A stretch of DNA of 22,488 nt from Chara braunii (GCA_003427395.1 BFEA01000093.1:2926289-2948776); one strand, 5' to 3'. Counted from the first letter of the stretch, positions 1-7,851 are shown. Numbers and translations are program-made. The notes: generated by a model not told the origin, from the letters alone.

Positions 1-57
1 AAAACAAAAACAAAAAACAAAGAACACAAAACCCAGTCTCGACCGATTTTTCCTTTT

Positions 58-146
58 TGTTTTGTTTTGTTTTTTTCTGGGTGACATGTGTGCTTGTACG
101 GCACATGTCAGCAAAGATATAAAAAACCAAAAACAAAGAACACAAA
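58..146 (+). repeat. Direct repeat, copy 1, with hairpin
   Basis: TTTTTTCTGGGTGACATGTG onward is repeated almost exactly at 776-852 in the same orientation. It contains a 9-bp hairpin, TGACATGTG ... CACATGTCA (about 81-109), and ends in CAAAAACAAAGAACAC, which itself recurs near position 10-30. The two copies are about 718 bases apart. Confidence 0.8.
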
Positions 147-775
147 ACCGAGTCTTGACCAATTTTGAAAGAGGCCGGGGACCTCACAATTCCACCCGGA
201 ATTATCCCGGCAGCATCAGCCGGTTTCGCTTACAACCATCAGGGCTGGAAACTCCTGTACACAGAGAAACTGTTATCAAGAATTGAATACTACTTCACTT
301 TCCTTCTACAAAAGCACAGCAATGTCTATTCCAACTATGCGAATCCACAGCCCTGCGACCCATTATTTACTCTGTCTGAAATACTAACCTCCTGGATATC
401 TCCTGAATGCCTATGCACAGAAGGATTATCTATCTATCCTACAGCCCACCATACTGCCTATACACTGCTCCCTACTACACAGGCCTCCTCGGCCTGACAC
501 CAGCCTAAGCCGACCGGTTGGAACCAAAGTTCCAAGTAGCCTTGGCACTCTTCCACCCTCCCCCCTAGATGACCTACTGCGGTCCTTACCTCGAACCGAG
601 ATACCCTGGTTCATAGGCCCATCTACCTCCTCACTAATCTACCCGGTTAACCACTTGGAAATGACCAAACCTCGAGTGGTGTGCACATCTGCCAGCTGGT
701 TCCCTTTGGCCCATGAACGCAGGAACCACCAGAGCTGGTGCCTGGATGCTTTCCCACACTTCTCCTTCCTCCAGT

Positions 776-852
776 TTTGTTTTTTCTGGGTGACATGTGT
801 GCTTGTACGGCACATGTCAGCAAAGAAATAAAAAAGCAAAAACAAAGAACAC
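776..852 (+). repeat. Direct repeat, copy 2, with hairpin
   Basis: Same sequence as 58-146, with GGTGACATGTGTGCTTGTAC and the CACATGTCAGCAAAGA half of the hairpin, ending CAAAAACAAAGAACACATG. The roughly 630 bases between the copies (147-775) carry no recognisable gene. They include the CCGGGGACCTCACAATTC motif, which recurs inverted near 2795 and 6555. Confidence 0.8.
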
Positions 853-864
853 ATGTCGGCTAAT

Positions 865-914
865 GATACATAGGGTCCAAAAAAAAATAAAAAAATAAAA
901 CGATACATAGGGTC
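865..914. mobile_element. A-rich insertion flanked by a 13-base direct repeat
   Basis: GATACATAGGGTC occurs at 865-877 and 902-914, enclosing an almost pure A tract with two T interruptions. This looks like a retroposed tail with its target-site duplication. Confidence 0.6.
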
Positions 915-1033
915 TCGCTCCACTCGCCAAATGTGCAAAATGAGAATGAATCTTTCTGTAGAACATGGAAAGATACACCGCCACTGTGCCACAGTTGGTC
1001 TTTCCGCTCATGTGGTGAGTACTGGAGCGAGGC
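911..1033. mobile_element. Short inverted-repeat element (CCTCGCTCCACTAC family)
   Basis: The left end GGTCTCGCTCCACTCGCC and the right end GTACTGGAGCGAGGC are imperfect inverted repeats. The internal core is GAATCTTTCTGTAGAACATG followed by GAAAGATACACCGCC. It is about 123 bp long and has no coding capacity. Related copies are at 1445, 4126, 5531, 21793 and 22042. Confidence 0.7.
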
Positions 1034-1282
1034 AGATATGCTGTTATCGTTCAAAATCCATTCAGCTGTTGCGTGACGCGGTTACAGAAACTGAGGGCAT
1101 ATTCTACTTATTCCTGGACGGGACTGCAGCCAGATACACGCACGACCGGCCATAATTACGGTCAGATACATTCAGGAGAGTGGTGTCAATTACGCCCTCA
1201 GTAACCGTGGCCGCGGTGGCGTAATGACGACAAACACCGCGTAACCACGCGGACTGCATAGGACCAGGCGGCCGCCTTGTCG

Positions 1283-1410
1283 TTTTTTGTCTTTTCGTCT
1301 TGTTTCTTTTGTCTTTTCGTCTTTTGCCTTTTTTTTGTGTTCTGTGTCATTTTTTTGTCGTCTTTTGTCTTTTTCAGCTGTTGTATTTTCTTGTTCCTGT
1401 CTTTTTGAGG
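1283..1410. repeat. T-rich low-complexity region (TTTTCGTC/TTTTGTC)
   Basis: Degenerate repetition of CTTTTCGTCTT and CTTTTGTC motifs. Long open frames across it on both strands are Phe/Lys/Ser-rich artefacts. Confidence 0.85.
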
Positions 1411-1444
1411 GCTTCACAAACACCGGCCGCCCCCGAAAGAAAAG

Positions 1445-1566
1445 GGGCCTCGCTGCACTACTCTCCAAATGTGCGAAATGAGAAGGAATCAACCGCTAGA
1501 ACATGGAAAGATACATTGCCATTTTTCTGGTCTTTTGTGCACGTGGAGAGTAGTGCAGCGAGGCCC
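1445..1566. mobile_element. 122-bp MITE with perfect 22-bp terminal inverted repeats
   Basis: Left end 1445-1466 (GGGCCTCGCTGCACTACTCT plus CC) and right end 1545-1566 are exact reverse complements over 22 bases. The core carries GCTAGAACATGGAAAGATAC as in its relatives. No clear target duplication is seen at the flanks. It is the best preserved member of the family in the window. Confidence 0.85.
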
Positions 1567-2290
1567 TAGATCAGGCGGTTTTCAAGGTTATGAGGCGAGT
1601 CCCGCCGCCAGCCCAAATTCTTGATTCACGACCACACCGCCCATCGTAAAGATCGACGGCCAAAAATGAAGGACTCGCCAAAGTGGGAGTTGGGCCCTTG
1701 CGGGGTTCAATATCGGTATTTAGACTGAAAGATACCCCAAACTCAGCGATAATGACCGCACGTTGTATTCGGGGGAAGACTAGTGACGGACGAAACTGCC
1801 GATGTGGCTGAATGATACGCCCATGAACTGTTGATCGACACACCTGCGTTCGACTCGCGATGGTGGCACATAAGTGAAATAACTCAGAATCCACGATGAT
1901 TCTCAAGGCCGGTCAGTTTTATGATGATTACTCAAGGCTGTCGCACTTGTCTTTGTGCCTTCCTCAACAGCTTGTACAGCAAAAACGTGGGTGCAACGTA
2001 CGTTGCAACACATACAGGAACGGAGTGATTCCAATACGACTGCTCTCACAATATATGAATATATATGTATTATACTATTATGTATGTATATAAGGGCTGA
2101 ATATACATAAATAAAATAATAATTGCATTTTCTTCTGCGTTTTTAGCAGCGCTGATGAGACTTGTCCAACGATCTATTCAGCGGACTCGAACAATAAGGG
2201 CGTACTCAGACTACATCTTAAACGCATCTGACGGCATTTACGGCCGACCTTGGATGTATCTGACCGCAAAACGTCCAGAACTATTGCTGC
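1567..2290. other. Stretch without a recognised gene
   Basis: Apart from the half foldback element at 1722, it holds a perfect 16-base palindrome TGCAACGTACGTTGCA (1992-2007) and an A/T-rich segment (2048-2122) with a TATATAAGG sequence that could pass for a TATA box. No coding sequence follows. Confidence 0.4.
1722..1781. mobile_element. Half copy of the palindromic foldback element
   Basis: Loop-like sequence AGACTGAAAGATACCCC is followed by an arm ending CGTTGTATTCGGGGGAAGAC. It matches the loop of the 4421 element in inverted orientation, and one arm. The other arm, before 1722, is not recognisable. Confidence 0.65.
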
Positions 2291-2410
2291 GGGTTTTTTT
2301 TTTTTTTTTTTAAGCATCCTGCGAATGCCTGCGATCCTGTGCTGTTAAGAGAACCAACAGGATCGACGGTTCTGTGTGGATGACTCCTTCCCATTGGTGG
2401 GGAGCTGCAC

Positions 2411-2772
2411 CTGCTGGAAACCGGGTCCAGCATCCCTACAATAACAATTATAATCGAATTCTAGGGGCCTGACAAAAAAGCCCTCTCAGCCAACCACAGT
2501 CTACCCCTTAACGCATGTGCGTTGTAATCGAGTTCTCGGAAAATCCGACAATTTCTTAGGAAGGCAGGTCCGTGGTATACGGAAATAGAACGCATATGCG
2601 TTGTACTCGAATAGAAACCGGCCTAGGCGTTGTATTCGTTTACAACGCATATATTTGGGGGGGGACGGCAGCCTGTTTGATCCGATGTGGTAAACTAGAT
2701 AAGTCTCTTGCCAGACTATCCTTTCTGTTGAGAGTAGATGGGTCCTGGGACGTTGGACCCGGTTTCCAGCAA
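2411..2772. repeat. Inverted repeats around CTGGAAACCGGGTCC
   Basis: CTGCTGGAAACCGGGTCCAG (2411-2430) is matched in inverted orientation by TTGGACCCGGTTTCCAGCAA (about 2753-2772), with a few differences. The interior has three related palindromic motifs: AACGCATGTGCGTT (2510), AACGCATATGCGTT (2589-2602, perfect) and the GCGTTGTATTCG/AACGCATATAT part (2625-2655). It may be a foldback element of about 360 bp, but target duplications are not visible. Confidence 0.5.
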
Positions 2773-2773
2773 G

Positions 2774-2936
2774 GTTCTTGGAGACCCATTGAATTGCGAG
2801 GTCCCCGGTTTTTTTTTTTTTTTTTTTTTTACACAGATCAAATTCTTAACTCAAATGCAAATGGAGGCCGGTTAACCGTTTGCTGCCAAATATCACCAAT
2901 CCACTCTTACTTCTTTTGGAATATAAAGTGACTACT

Positions 2937-2969
<33 letters not shown>

Positions 2970-3370
2970 CGATCCTTTCTGAATCTTCACTGCACTCAGT
3001 TAGAGATGTCGTGTCTCCGAAAGTGTTATTGACCTCCTGAGCCTCCTATCTGTTCTGATCAGTTTAATAAGTGGCGAGGCCTCAGCTGCTCATTACCAAG
3101 AGAGGGGGTCTTAGTCCTCCTCCGGGGAGGCTCGGAGGCAAACGCATATGGACCTCCGCGGCGGACAGATTCAGCCACCGCGTTAACGGCCTAAAAACCT
3201 GGAGGTACTGGTGGTTTAACACCAGACTTCGCATTAGCCCAGGCATAGGAAAATGTAGCCCACCCACAGAAAATTACAGCCCACCCACCGGAATAAGAAC
3301 CCACCGAGAGCTAAACCCACCTATCACACGGAGATCACTCCCAACTTGGACCCAAGGGAAATTAAGACCC
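2774..3370. other. Poly(T) and poly(A) tracts and unassigned sequence
   Basis: Poly(T) near 2811-2830 and poly(A) near 2938-2966 frame about 110 bases of unique sequence. From 3230 to 3330 the word CCCACCCA/CCCACCG recurs (AGCCCACCCACAGAAAATTA, AGCCCACCCACCGGAATAAG), a weak tandem repeat leading into the 38-bp array. No gene is seen. Confidence 0.45.
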
Positions 3371-3553
3371 CCCAGTTCGAGCCCACCCATTGAAATTTGA
3401 AATGAATGAACCAGCGCAGAAAAATAATAGCCCAGACTTGTGAATGAACCAGCGCAGAAAAATAATAGCCCAGACTTGTGAATGAACCAGCGCAGAAAAA
3501 TAATAGCCCATCGACCCCCACTTCGAGCCCACCCATTGAGATTTGAAAAGCAA
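3371..3553. repeat. 38-bp tandem repeat (3 units) inside a flanking direct repeat
   Basis: Units containing CCAGCGCAGAAAAATAATAG start at 3411, 3449 and 3487, exactly 38 bases apart and almost identical. The array is enclosed by TTCGAGCCCACCCATTGA (about 3376 and 3522), which is followed in both places by RATTTGAAA. The near identity implies recent expansion. Confidence 0.88.
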
Positions 3554-3614
3554 CCAAAATTCAGGCACGACGAAATTACAACCCGGCCTTGATGAAAAGC
3601 CAAGTGTTCATCCA

Positions 3615-3682
3615 GCGGCCTGGGACAGCGGGTTAGGCACGCAAGTCGCATTCAGGAGGTTGCGTGTTCGAGCCCCAAATGA
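3615..3682 (+). repeat. tRNA-like SINE head
   Basis: GCGGCCTGGGACAGCGGGTT with AGGCACGCAAGTCGCATTCA and the B box GTGTTCGAGCCCC form a tRNA-like segment. It aligns well with 21191-21256, including the shared GCATTCAGGAGGT. It is not an intact tRNA gene: the stems do not pair well. Confidence 0.65.
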
Positions 3683-3839
3683 TAGCCTGCGGCGCATTTA
3701 GTGCCAACGAGCTGCGATAGCCGGCTTGATACCTCTGGTCGGTATTACTAGAGTCTTTGCCCAACACGGGTGTGAGAGTGCGCATGAGTGCGTTGTGTGT
3801 GGTGTGTGGGAGAGTGTTGACCTTAGACAACGCTGCTGC

Positions 3840-3957
3840 TCGATTTTTTTTTGGGGCGGGAGAGGGGGGGGGGGGGGGTGAAACCCACGAAATCGCCATC
3901 AACGATTTCGAAATCCGAAAACACTTCTCCAAAACGAACGACAACAAGGGCGTCGGG
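3840..3957. repeat. T8 and G-rich run with small hairpin
   Basis: Eight T residues (3845-3852) are followed by a G-rich stretch ending in about 14 consecutive G near 3879. CGAAATCG-ccatcaa-CGATTTCG forms a perfect 8-bp hairpin at about 3888-3910. Confidence 0.65.
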
Positions 3958-4105
3958 GCACGGGACACGAAACGAAAAACGAAACGAGTGCATCTTCCTG
4001 CAGAAAATGGCCAGGTTGATCAGTTTGGTATAAATAGTAACGAGTGTATTTTGCCACCTTTCGCTGGCAGATGAACTCGTTTCGTTTTCGTTTCGTGTGC
4101 CGTGC
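3958..4105. mobile_element. 148-bp inverted-repeat element with CGAAACGAAAACGAAAC termini
   Basis: The left repeat begins GCACGGGACACGAAACG (3958 onward) and the right repeat ends CGTTTCGTGTGCCGTGC (4105). They pair over about 40 bases with a few differences. The internal CATCTTCCTGCAGAAAATGG (3991-4010) matches the core of the CCTCGCTCCACTAC family although the termini differ. A TATAAATA sequence lies inside (4030-4037). Confidence 0.75.
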
Positions 4106-4125
4106 GGCGAGACCCCAAAGACCAT

Positions 4126-4303
4126 GGCCCTCGCTCCTCTACTCACGAATACAACAGACAAAAATCATGTCGGTGTATCATGCTTGCTTATTACCTGGAC
4201 TTACTAAATCAAGTTGGTAAAAAAATTTGGAAGGTTGTAATTTTTTAACTGCAGCAGTTTCACTCTCGTCTTGCACATATCGAGACAACTGCAGCGAGGC
4301 CCC
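4126..4303. mobile_element. Inverted-repeat element of the CCTCGCTCCACTAC family, with internal SINE-tail fragment
   Basis: The left end GGCCCTCGCTCCTCTACTC (4126 onward) and the right end CTGCAGCGAGGCCCC (to 4303) are imperfect inverted repeats. The right subterminal part (CACTCTCGTCTTGCACATAT) matches TTCTCATTTTGCACATTT in the copy at 21793. The middle contains ATTACCTGGACTTAC, which resembles the SINE tail motif at 4709. Confidence 0.6.
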
Positions 4304-4420
4304 TTGTACATTGTGGGGGACATTCGGGGGAAGGTGACGGGTAGACCCGCTGGCAGAGGCAACACGTTCGAAGCACCCGACAAAACAAATGCCAGCAATC
4401 AACGGGCCTACCACCCACTC

Positions 4421-4525
4421 CAGTCTTCCCCCGAATACAACGTACGGTCATTATAGCTGAATTTGGTGTATCTTTCAGTCTAAATTCAGTTATAATGACC
4501 GTACGTTGTATTCGGGGGAAGACTG
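4421..4525. mobile_element. Near-perfect palindromic foldback element (105 bp)
   Basis: Arms of 44 bases at 4421-4464 and 4482-4525 are reverse complements with a single mismatch (G4456 against T4490, still a wobble pair in RNA). They enclose a 17-base loop at 4465-4481. The arm contains CGAATACAACGTACGGTCAT. Copies occur at 4794-4900 (full) and 1722-1781 (half), both keeping the loop length or loop sequence, so this is a dispersed family and not a chance hairpin. Confidence 0.85.
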
Positions 4526-4587
4526 TAGCGGTGTTGAAAATAAGACCTGGGACCAAGTCCCACTAGCAGCTTTCGAGTTTCCTCGAA

Positions 4588-4620
4588 GCCTGAATCTGGA
4601 TGTGTTTGTGGAGAGGTGCG
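4588..4620. repeat. Single-arm copy of the 5220 foldback element
   Basis: GCCTGAATCTGGATGTGTTT followed by GTGGAGAGGTGC matches the right arm of the 5220-5313 element in reverse orientation. It is followed by a perfect small hairpin, GTTGAG-AAAA-CTCAAC (4621-4636). Confidence 0.6.
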
Positions 4621-4644
4621 GTTGAGAAAACTCAACTCGATTTC

Positions 4645-4745
4645 TGTTGAAAATAAGACCCTAGTTCGAATCCCTCGATGGACTCAACCAAATCAGTTTT
4701 TTAATTACCTGGACCCGGTCAGCTCGATGACAAAATATCGCGAAG
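4645..4745 (+). repeat. tRNA-derived SINE-like sequence
   Basis: A B-box-like AGTTCGAATCCC (4662-4673) is followed by about 35 bases and then TTACCTGGACCCGGTCAGCT (4710-4729). A similar B-box plus ACCTGG-CCGGTCAG arrangement recurs at 7700-7845 and 8035-8135, suggesting a SINE with a tRNA-like head. The A box is not evident. The TGTTGAAAATAAGACC sequence at its start also occurs at 4533. Confidence 0.5.
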
Positions 4746-4793
4746 GCGTGTTGCCGCCCGGCGATGCTCGCAATTGAGAGAAAGCCCAGGTCC

Positions 4794-4900
4794 ATCTTCA
4801 CCTGAGTACAACGTACGGTCATTATAACTGTATTTGGGGCAACATCGAGTCTAGATACAGCAATAATGACCCCACGTTGAACTCGGACTCGGGTGAAGAC
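4794..4900. mobile_element. Second, more diverged copy of the palindromic foldback element
   Basis: It starts ATCTTCACCTGAGTACAACG, continues with the CGTACGGTCATTATAACTG arm and ends with GGGTGAAGAC. The loop at 4836-4852 is again 17 bases and shares its GGGG start and GTCT end with the first copy. The right arm differs at several positions (ACCCCACGTTGAAC for ACCGTACGTTGTAT), so it is older than the copy at 4421. Confidence 0.75.
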
Positions 4901-5219
4901 GGGTAAACTAATCCTCGGAAACGCATGAGAAGAAGAATTGACATTCAAATTAAAAACACAACTGAAGAAAATGATATCCAAAACCACGAGCTCGAAACCA
5001 GACATACAATATTAAATCGCCACATCTTAGTTTTGTTTTTGGTATCTTACAACGCCCAGTAAATTTGAGAACTCGTGGACGATTGAAAAGAAAAAAAAAA
5101 AAAAAAAGAACGAGGCCGACATGAATCACTGTCATTTCAGATATGAATCTGAAATGAAAATAGGAACGAGCTCCCCAGCTCTTGCGCAAAGTCCCACTTG
5201 CAAGCAGGTTTGAATTGAG

Positions 5220-5313
5220 CGCCTGAATCCGGATGCGTGTTAGTTAGAGATGCAGAAAGGCATTTCAATCGCGATTTTCTGCACTTCTCCGCAAAAACAT
5301 CCAGATTCAGGCG
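5220..5313. mobile_element. 94-bp foldback element (CGCCTGAATC termini)
   Basis: The left arm (CGCCTGAATCCGGATGCG ... ATGCAGAAA, 5220-5258) and right arm (TTTTCTGCACTTCTCC ... CCAGATTCAGGCG, 5275-5313) are imperfect inverted repeats of about 39 bases around a 16-base loop. One arm (GCCTGAATCTGGATGTGTTT) is repeated alone at 4588-4620, so the element is dispersed. Confidence 0.72.
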
Positions 5314-5456
5314 TTAGATCCAATCCTTTTCGCTAGCGGCCCCTGGTGAAGCAGGACAACCTGGCTGTCCGGGAGCCTGTCCCTAATTATGAACTGTGTG
5401 TATGTGCCTTCGACACTGGGCGCTGATAATGCTCCTATCGGAAAAAGACGAAAATT

Positions 5457-5486
5457 TTTCTTTTTCTTTTTCTTTTTCTTTTTTTA
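5457..5486. repeat. (CTTTTT)n microsatellite
   Basis: Four to five CTTTTT units in a row, ending in TTTAG. Confidence 0.85.
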
Positions 5487-5530
5487 GTTTACACTACTGC
5501 AAAAAGAAAACAAAAACAATCTTATACAAT

Positions 5531-5696
5531 GGACCTCGCTACAGCTGTCGAAACTAGAAAAGTGCTACTGCATGTTCCTGTAGGGGATGACCAGATGCAT
5601 CGCAGCCGTCAATAGTAACGGACGCATATTGCCACTTTCTGGGCAAGATGCACTCGAACTCTCATGGTTTTCTTCGCCAGTGGTGTGGCGCGGACC
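5531..5696. mobile_element. Diverged inverted-repeat element, same group
   Basis: The left end GGACCTCGCTACAGCTGTCG and the right end GGTGTGGCGCGGACC are weak inverted repeats. The inner part AATAGTAACGGACGCATATT ... CAAGATGCACTCG (5610-5655) matches the inner part of the 3958 element (AATAGTAACGAGTGTATTTT ... CAGATGAACTCG). This links the two terminus types. Confidence 0.5.
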
Positions 5697-5724
5697 TATT
5701 ATATAGTAACTCGCCGAAAACAAT

Positions 5725-5751
5725 GGGCCTCGCTCCACTACTCTCCACATG
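5725..5751 (+). mobile_element. Solo left end of the CCTCGCTCCACTAC family
   Basis: GGGCCTCGCTCCACTACTCT followed by CCACATG is the family consensus left terminus. No matching right end follows before the G-rich run near 5787-5801, so the element is truncated. Confidence 0.55.
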
Positions 5752-5881
5752 CAATGAATACAAAGGTTTTGTCGTGCGGGGCAAGGTGGGGGGGGGGGGA
5801 GAGGGGGGTTAGATATAACTTTTCCCTACATACATATGGCTCTTCGCTACCTAAGAAACAGCTACTTAAGGAAACCGTGAC

Positions 5882-6330
5882 CCGAACCGATCCAAGGAGT
5901 AGAGGCTGGCAAGTGGAAGGCTGCGTGTTCGATTCTCAGAAAGATAGTGCAGCTGCGTTAAATTTACTAGTAACTAGGGGGTGATTAACCATAGATCCCA
6001 TTGTATCGGAGAGACTAGAGACTGGCAAGCGGAAGGTTGCGAGTTCGACTCTCGGATCGACAGTCCGCCTGCTCTAACTCTACTACTGGATCCCATTGTA
6101 TCGGAGAGACTAGAGACTGGCAAGCGGAAGGTTGCGTGTCCGACTCTCGGATCGACAGTCCGCCTGCTCTAACTCTACTACTGACTAGAGCGCCTCATTA
6201 ACCATGATGGATCTGATCGGAGAGAGTAGAGACTGGCAAGCGGAAGCTTGCATGTTCGATTCTCGGATCGACAGTACGGTTGCTCTACCTTTACTTGAAA
6301 CGGATTAACCATGGATCCGATAGGAGACAG
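5882..6330 (+). repeat. Tandem array of tRNA-like (SINE-head) units
   Basis: Four units and the start of a fifth begin at about 5889, 5994, 6089, 6210 and 6314 (steps of 105, 95, 121 and 104 bases). Each full unit reads GATCC/GATCT, then GAGACTAGAGACTGGCAAGC, then GGAAGGTTGCGAGTTCGACT or a variant, then ATCGACAGT. The GTTCGATTCT/GTTCGACTCT part resembles a pol III B box and the T arm of a tRNA (CGAG-TTCGACT-CTCG). Several units are joined by TTAACCAT. No intact tRNA cloverleaf is present, so these look like multiplied SINE heads, not tRNA genes. Confidence 0.78.
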
Positions 6331-6642
6331 TATGTCACACCATAAACAAACATTATTTCGCACCATAAATAAACATTAACGATTGTTAGTTTTGATAGCT
6401 TTACAATGAACATGAACCACACGCACCCCCAAATGGAAACAATGACGAGATTTTGAATTATTCTTATTGCGCATGACAATGTCACTCAAAGTAGCCACAG
6501 TTGGGTACTCGATAAAATAAGCTGAGAACTGCTCTCATTGAGTTTTTTTTTCGGGAGGTGGAATTGTGAGGTCCCGAGCCTCAATCCATAGTAACGTGAG
6601 AGACTAACTCTGGCTCGACTCCACGAATTCTCGAAACCGAAA

Positions 6643-6690
6643 GACGTGCGAATTAAAAAAAAAAAAAAAAAAAAAAAGAAGGACGTGCGA
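6643..6690. mobile_element. Poly(A) insertion flanked by GACGTGCGA duplication
   Basis: GACGTGCGA lies at 6643-6651 and 6682-6690 around about 22 A residues. Neighbouring units of the same tandem array carry GACGTGCGATTTTT uninterrupted (about 6777-6790), which gives the empty site. Confidence 0.65.
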
Positions 6691-6831
6691 TTTTTAGCAT
6701 TCCTCCGAGTTCATAGTAAGGTGAGAGACGTGAGAGACTAACTCTGGTTCGACTGCACAAATTGTCGAAACCAAAAGACGTGCGATTTTTGGATTTCCTC
6801 CTCCGACTTCTTATTACCGTGAGAGACTTAA

Positions 6832-7268
6832 GGCCTCGTTAGACACTCCTTGGGGACGTGCAATCCACAAGGACGTGCTCGTTCCACCTGTCCTTGGGGA
6901 CGAAATTGAAAAAGAAATGGGAAAATTCCTTGTGGCATCCTTGTGGCCCCAGCCATTTCTTCCTTGTGCCCAAGGGACCTCACGAGGTCCCTTGGGCACA
7001 AGGAATCCGCGTTTCACGGAGAGGAGAGGGTACACGGGACGTTACAGCTGAGAATCTGGATCGTGGCGGCACCCTATTGGCTGAAGGCCTGAAGCACAAC
7101 TGTTTTTTTTTTTTTCTTTTCTTTTCTTTTTTCTGACATCAGTCCTAGGAAATGTCCTCGGGCGACGTCCCCAAGGACAGGTGTAACGAAGAGCCCAAAT
7201 TCCCTTCCGAGCCACAAGGAAAATTCCTTGTGGCTCAAGGAATTCGTAAGGAGTGTCTAACGAGGCCC
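6832..7268. mobile_element. 437-bp MITE with TTAA target duplication and ~20-bp terminal inverted repeats
   Basis: The left end reads GGCCTCGTTAGACACTCCTT (6832-6851). The right end (7248-7268) is its reverse complement with one extra terminal base. Both ends are flanked by TTAA (6828-6831 and 7269-7272), the target site used by piggyBac-type transposases. Inside are subterminal inverted repeats around GTCCTTGGGGAC, a nearly perfect 44-bp palindrome at 6961-7004 (21-bp arms, 2-base loop) and a shorter palindrome near 7212-7233. A T-rich tract lies at 7101-7130. There is no transposase frame, so it is non-autonomous. It sits inside a tandem array whose neighbouring unit gives the uninterrupted site. 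Confidence 0.85.
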
Positions 7269-7699
7269 TTAACCATACGTGCGATTTTTAGAGTTCCTCC
7301 GAGTTCATACTAACGTAAGAGACTAACCATACGTGCGAATTTTAGAGTTCCTCCGAGTTCATACTAACGTGAGAGACTAACTCTGGTTCGACTCCGCGGA
7401 TTGTCGAAGCCCTACGTGCGATTTTAGAGTTTCTCCGAAGTTCTTAGTTCCCCTCCTGAAGCCGGCAACCGTCTGGCTATGGCTGGCGCATGGGGGTCGG
7501 CAAGCGTCTGGCTATGGCGGTGGCAGAGCCGTCACGTCGGCTACCGATGACGCCATTTGGGCTGCCGACGAGATTTTCTTCTGAAGAAAAGAAAACCAAA
7601 AAACTCTCCACATAATCGACCATGCCGACGTCCAAACTATCGTCTGAACCATATTACAAGATCACGGTGGGTAATTCGTCATCATCGTGGCATCACCTA

Positions 7700-7851
7700 C
7701 TGGCATAGCTCGGTCGGCACACATATGAACTGTTGTGAACAGACAGACCCAAGTTTGAGTCCTTACGGAACTGGATGAAATGAACAGAACAGAACAATTC
7801 AGAATAAACTGGGGCCAGTCGGTTCGATGATGCCATCTCAAGGCATCATCG
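7700..7851 (+). repeat. tRNA-derived SINE-like sequence
   Basis: The A-box-like CATAGCTCGGTCGGCAC (about 7703-7719) and B-box-like AAGTTTGAGTCCTT (7751-7764) have tRNA spacing. They are followed by the tail motif ACTGGGGCCAGTCGGTTCGA. The end forms a perfect 10-bp hairpin, CGATGATGCC-atctcaa-GGCATCATCG (7825-7851). Confidence 0.6.

Larger units (their letters stand above)
6586..7447. repeat. Tandem array with CGTGAGAGACTAACTCTGG and ACGTGCGATTTTTAGAG motifs
   Basis: At least five degenerate units occur. Long units (6586, 6710, 7358) run from the GAGAGACTAACTCTGG motif through GGTTCGACTCC-like sequence and a GTCGAA motif to ACGTGCGATTTT and CTCCGAG. Short units (from about 6812 and 7304) lack the middle part. 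The GGTTCGACTCC in the last long unit (about 7385-7395) is a perfect RNA polymerase III B-box consensus, hinting at a tRNA-derived origin, but no A box is clear. The array is interrupted by the TTAA element and by a poly(A) insertion at about 6652-6681. Confidence 0.8.

Noticed and set aside
58-852. Direct repeats at 58-146 and 776-852 as long terminal repeats of a retrotransposon
   Set aside because: The repeats are under 90 bases, lack TG...CA ends, and there is no primer-binding site, polypurine tract or retroviral protein between them.
2048-2122. TATATAAGG in A/T-rich sequence as a promoter
   Set aside because: The whole segment is TA-rich, no initiator, start codon or coding exon follows, and a chance match is likely.
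2150-2200. CTGATGAG at 2152-2159, the core of a hammerhead ribozyme
   Set aside because: The required GAAA after stem II is missing (CGATC follows) and stem II does not pair. A second CTGATGAG at about 20060 also lacks it.
3600-3690. Functional tRNA genes at tRNA-like sites (3615, 7700, 18251, 21191)
   Set aside because: A and B boxes are present to varying degrees but acceptor and anticodon stems do not fold, and the sequences recur as repeats, so they are SINE heads.
5882-6330. Regularly spaced repeats as a CRISPR array
   Set aside because: Units are 95-121 bases with no unique spacers, in a eukaryotic context, and are tRNA-like tandem repeats.
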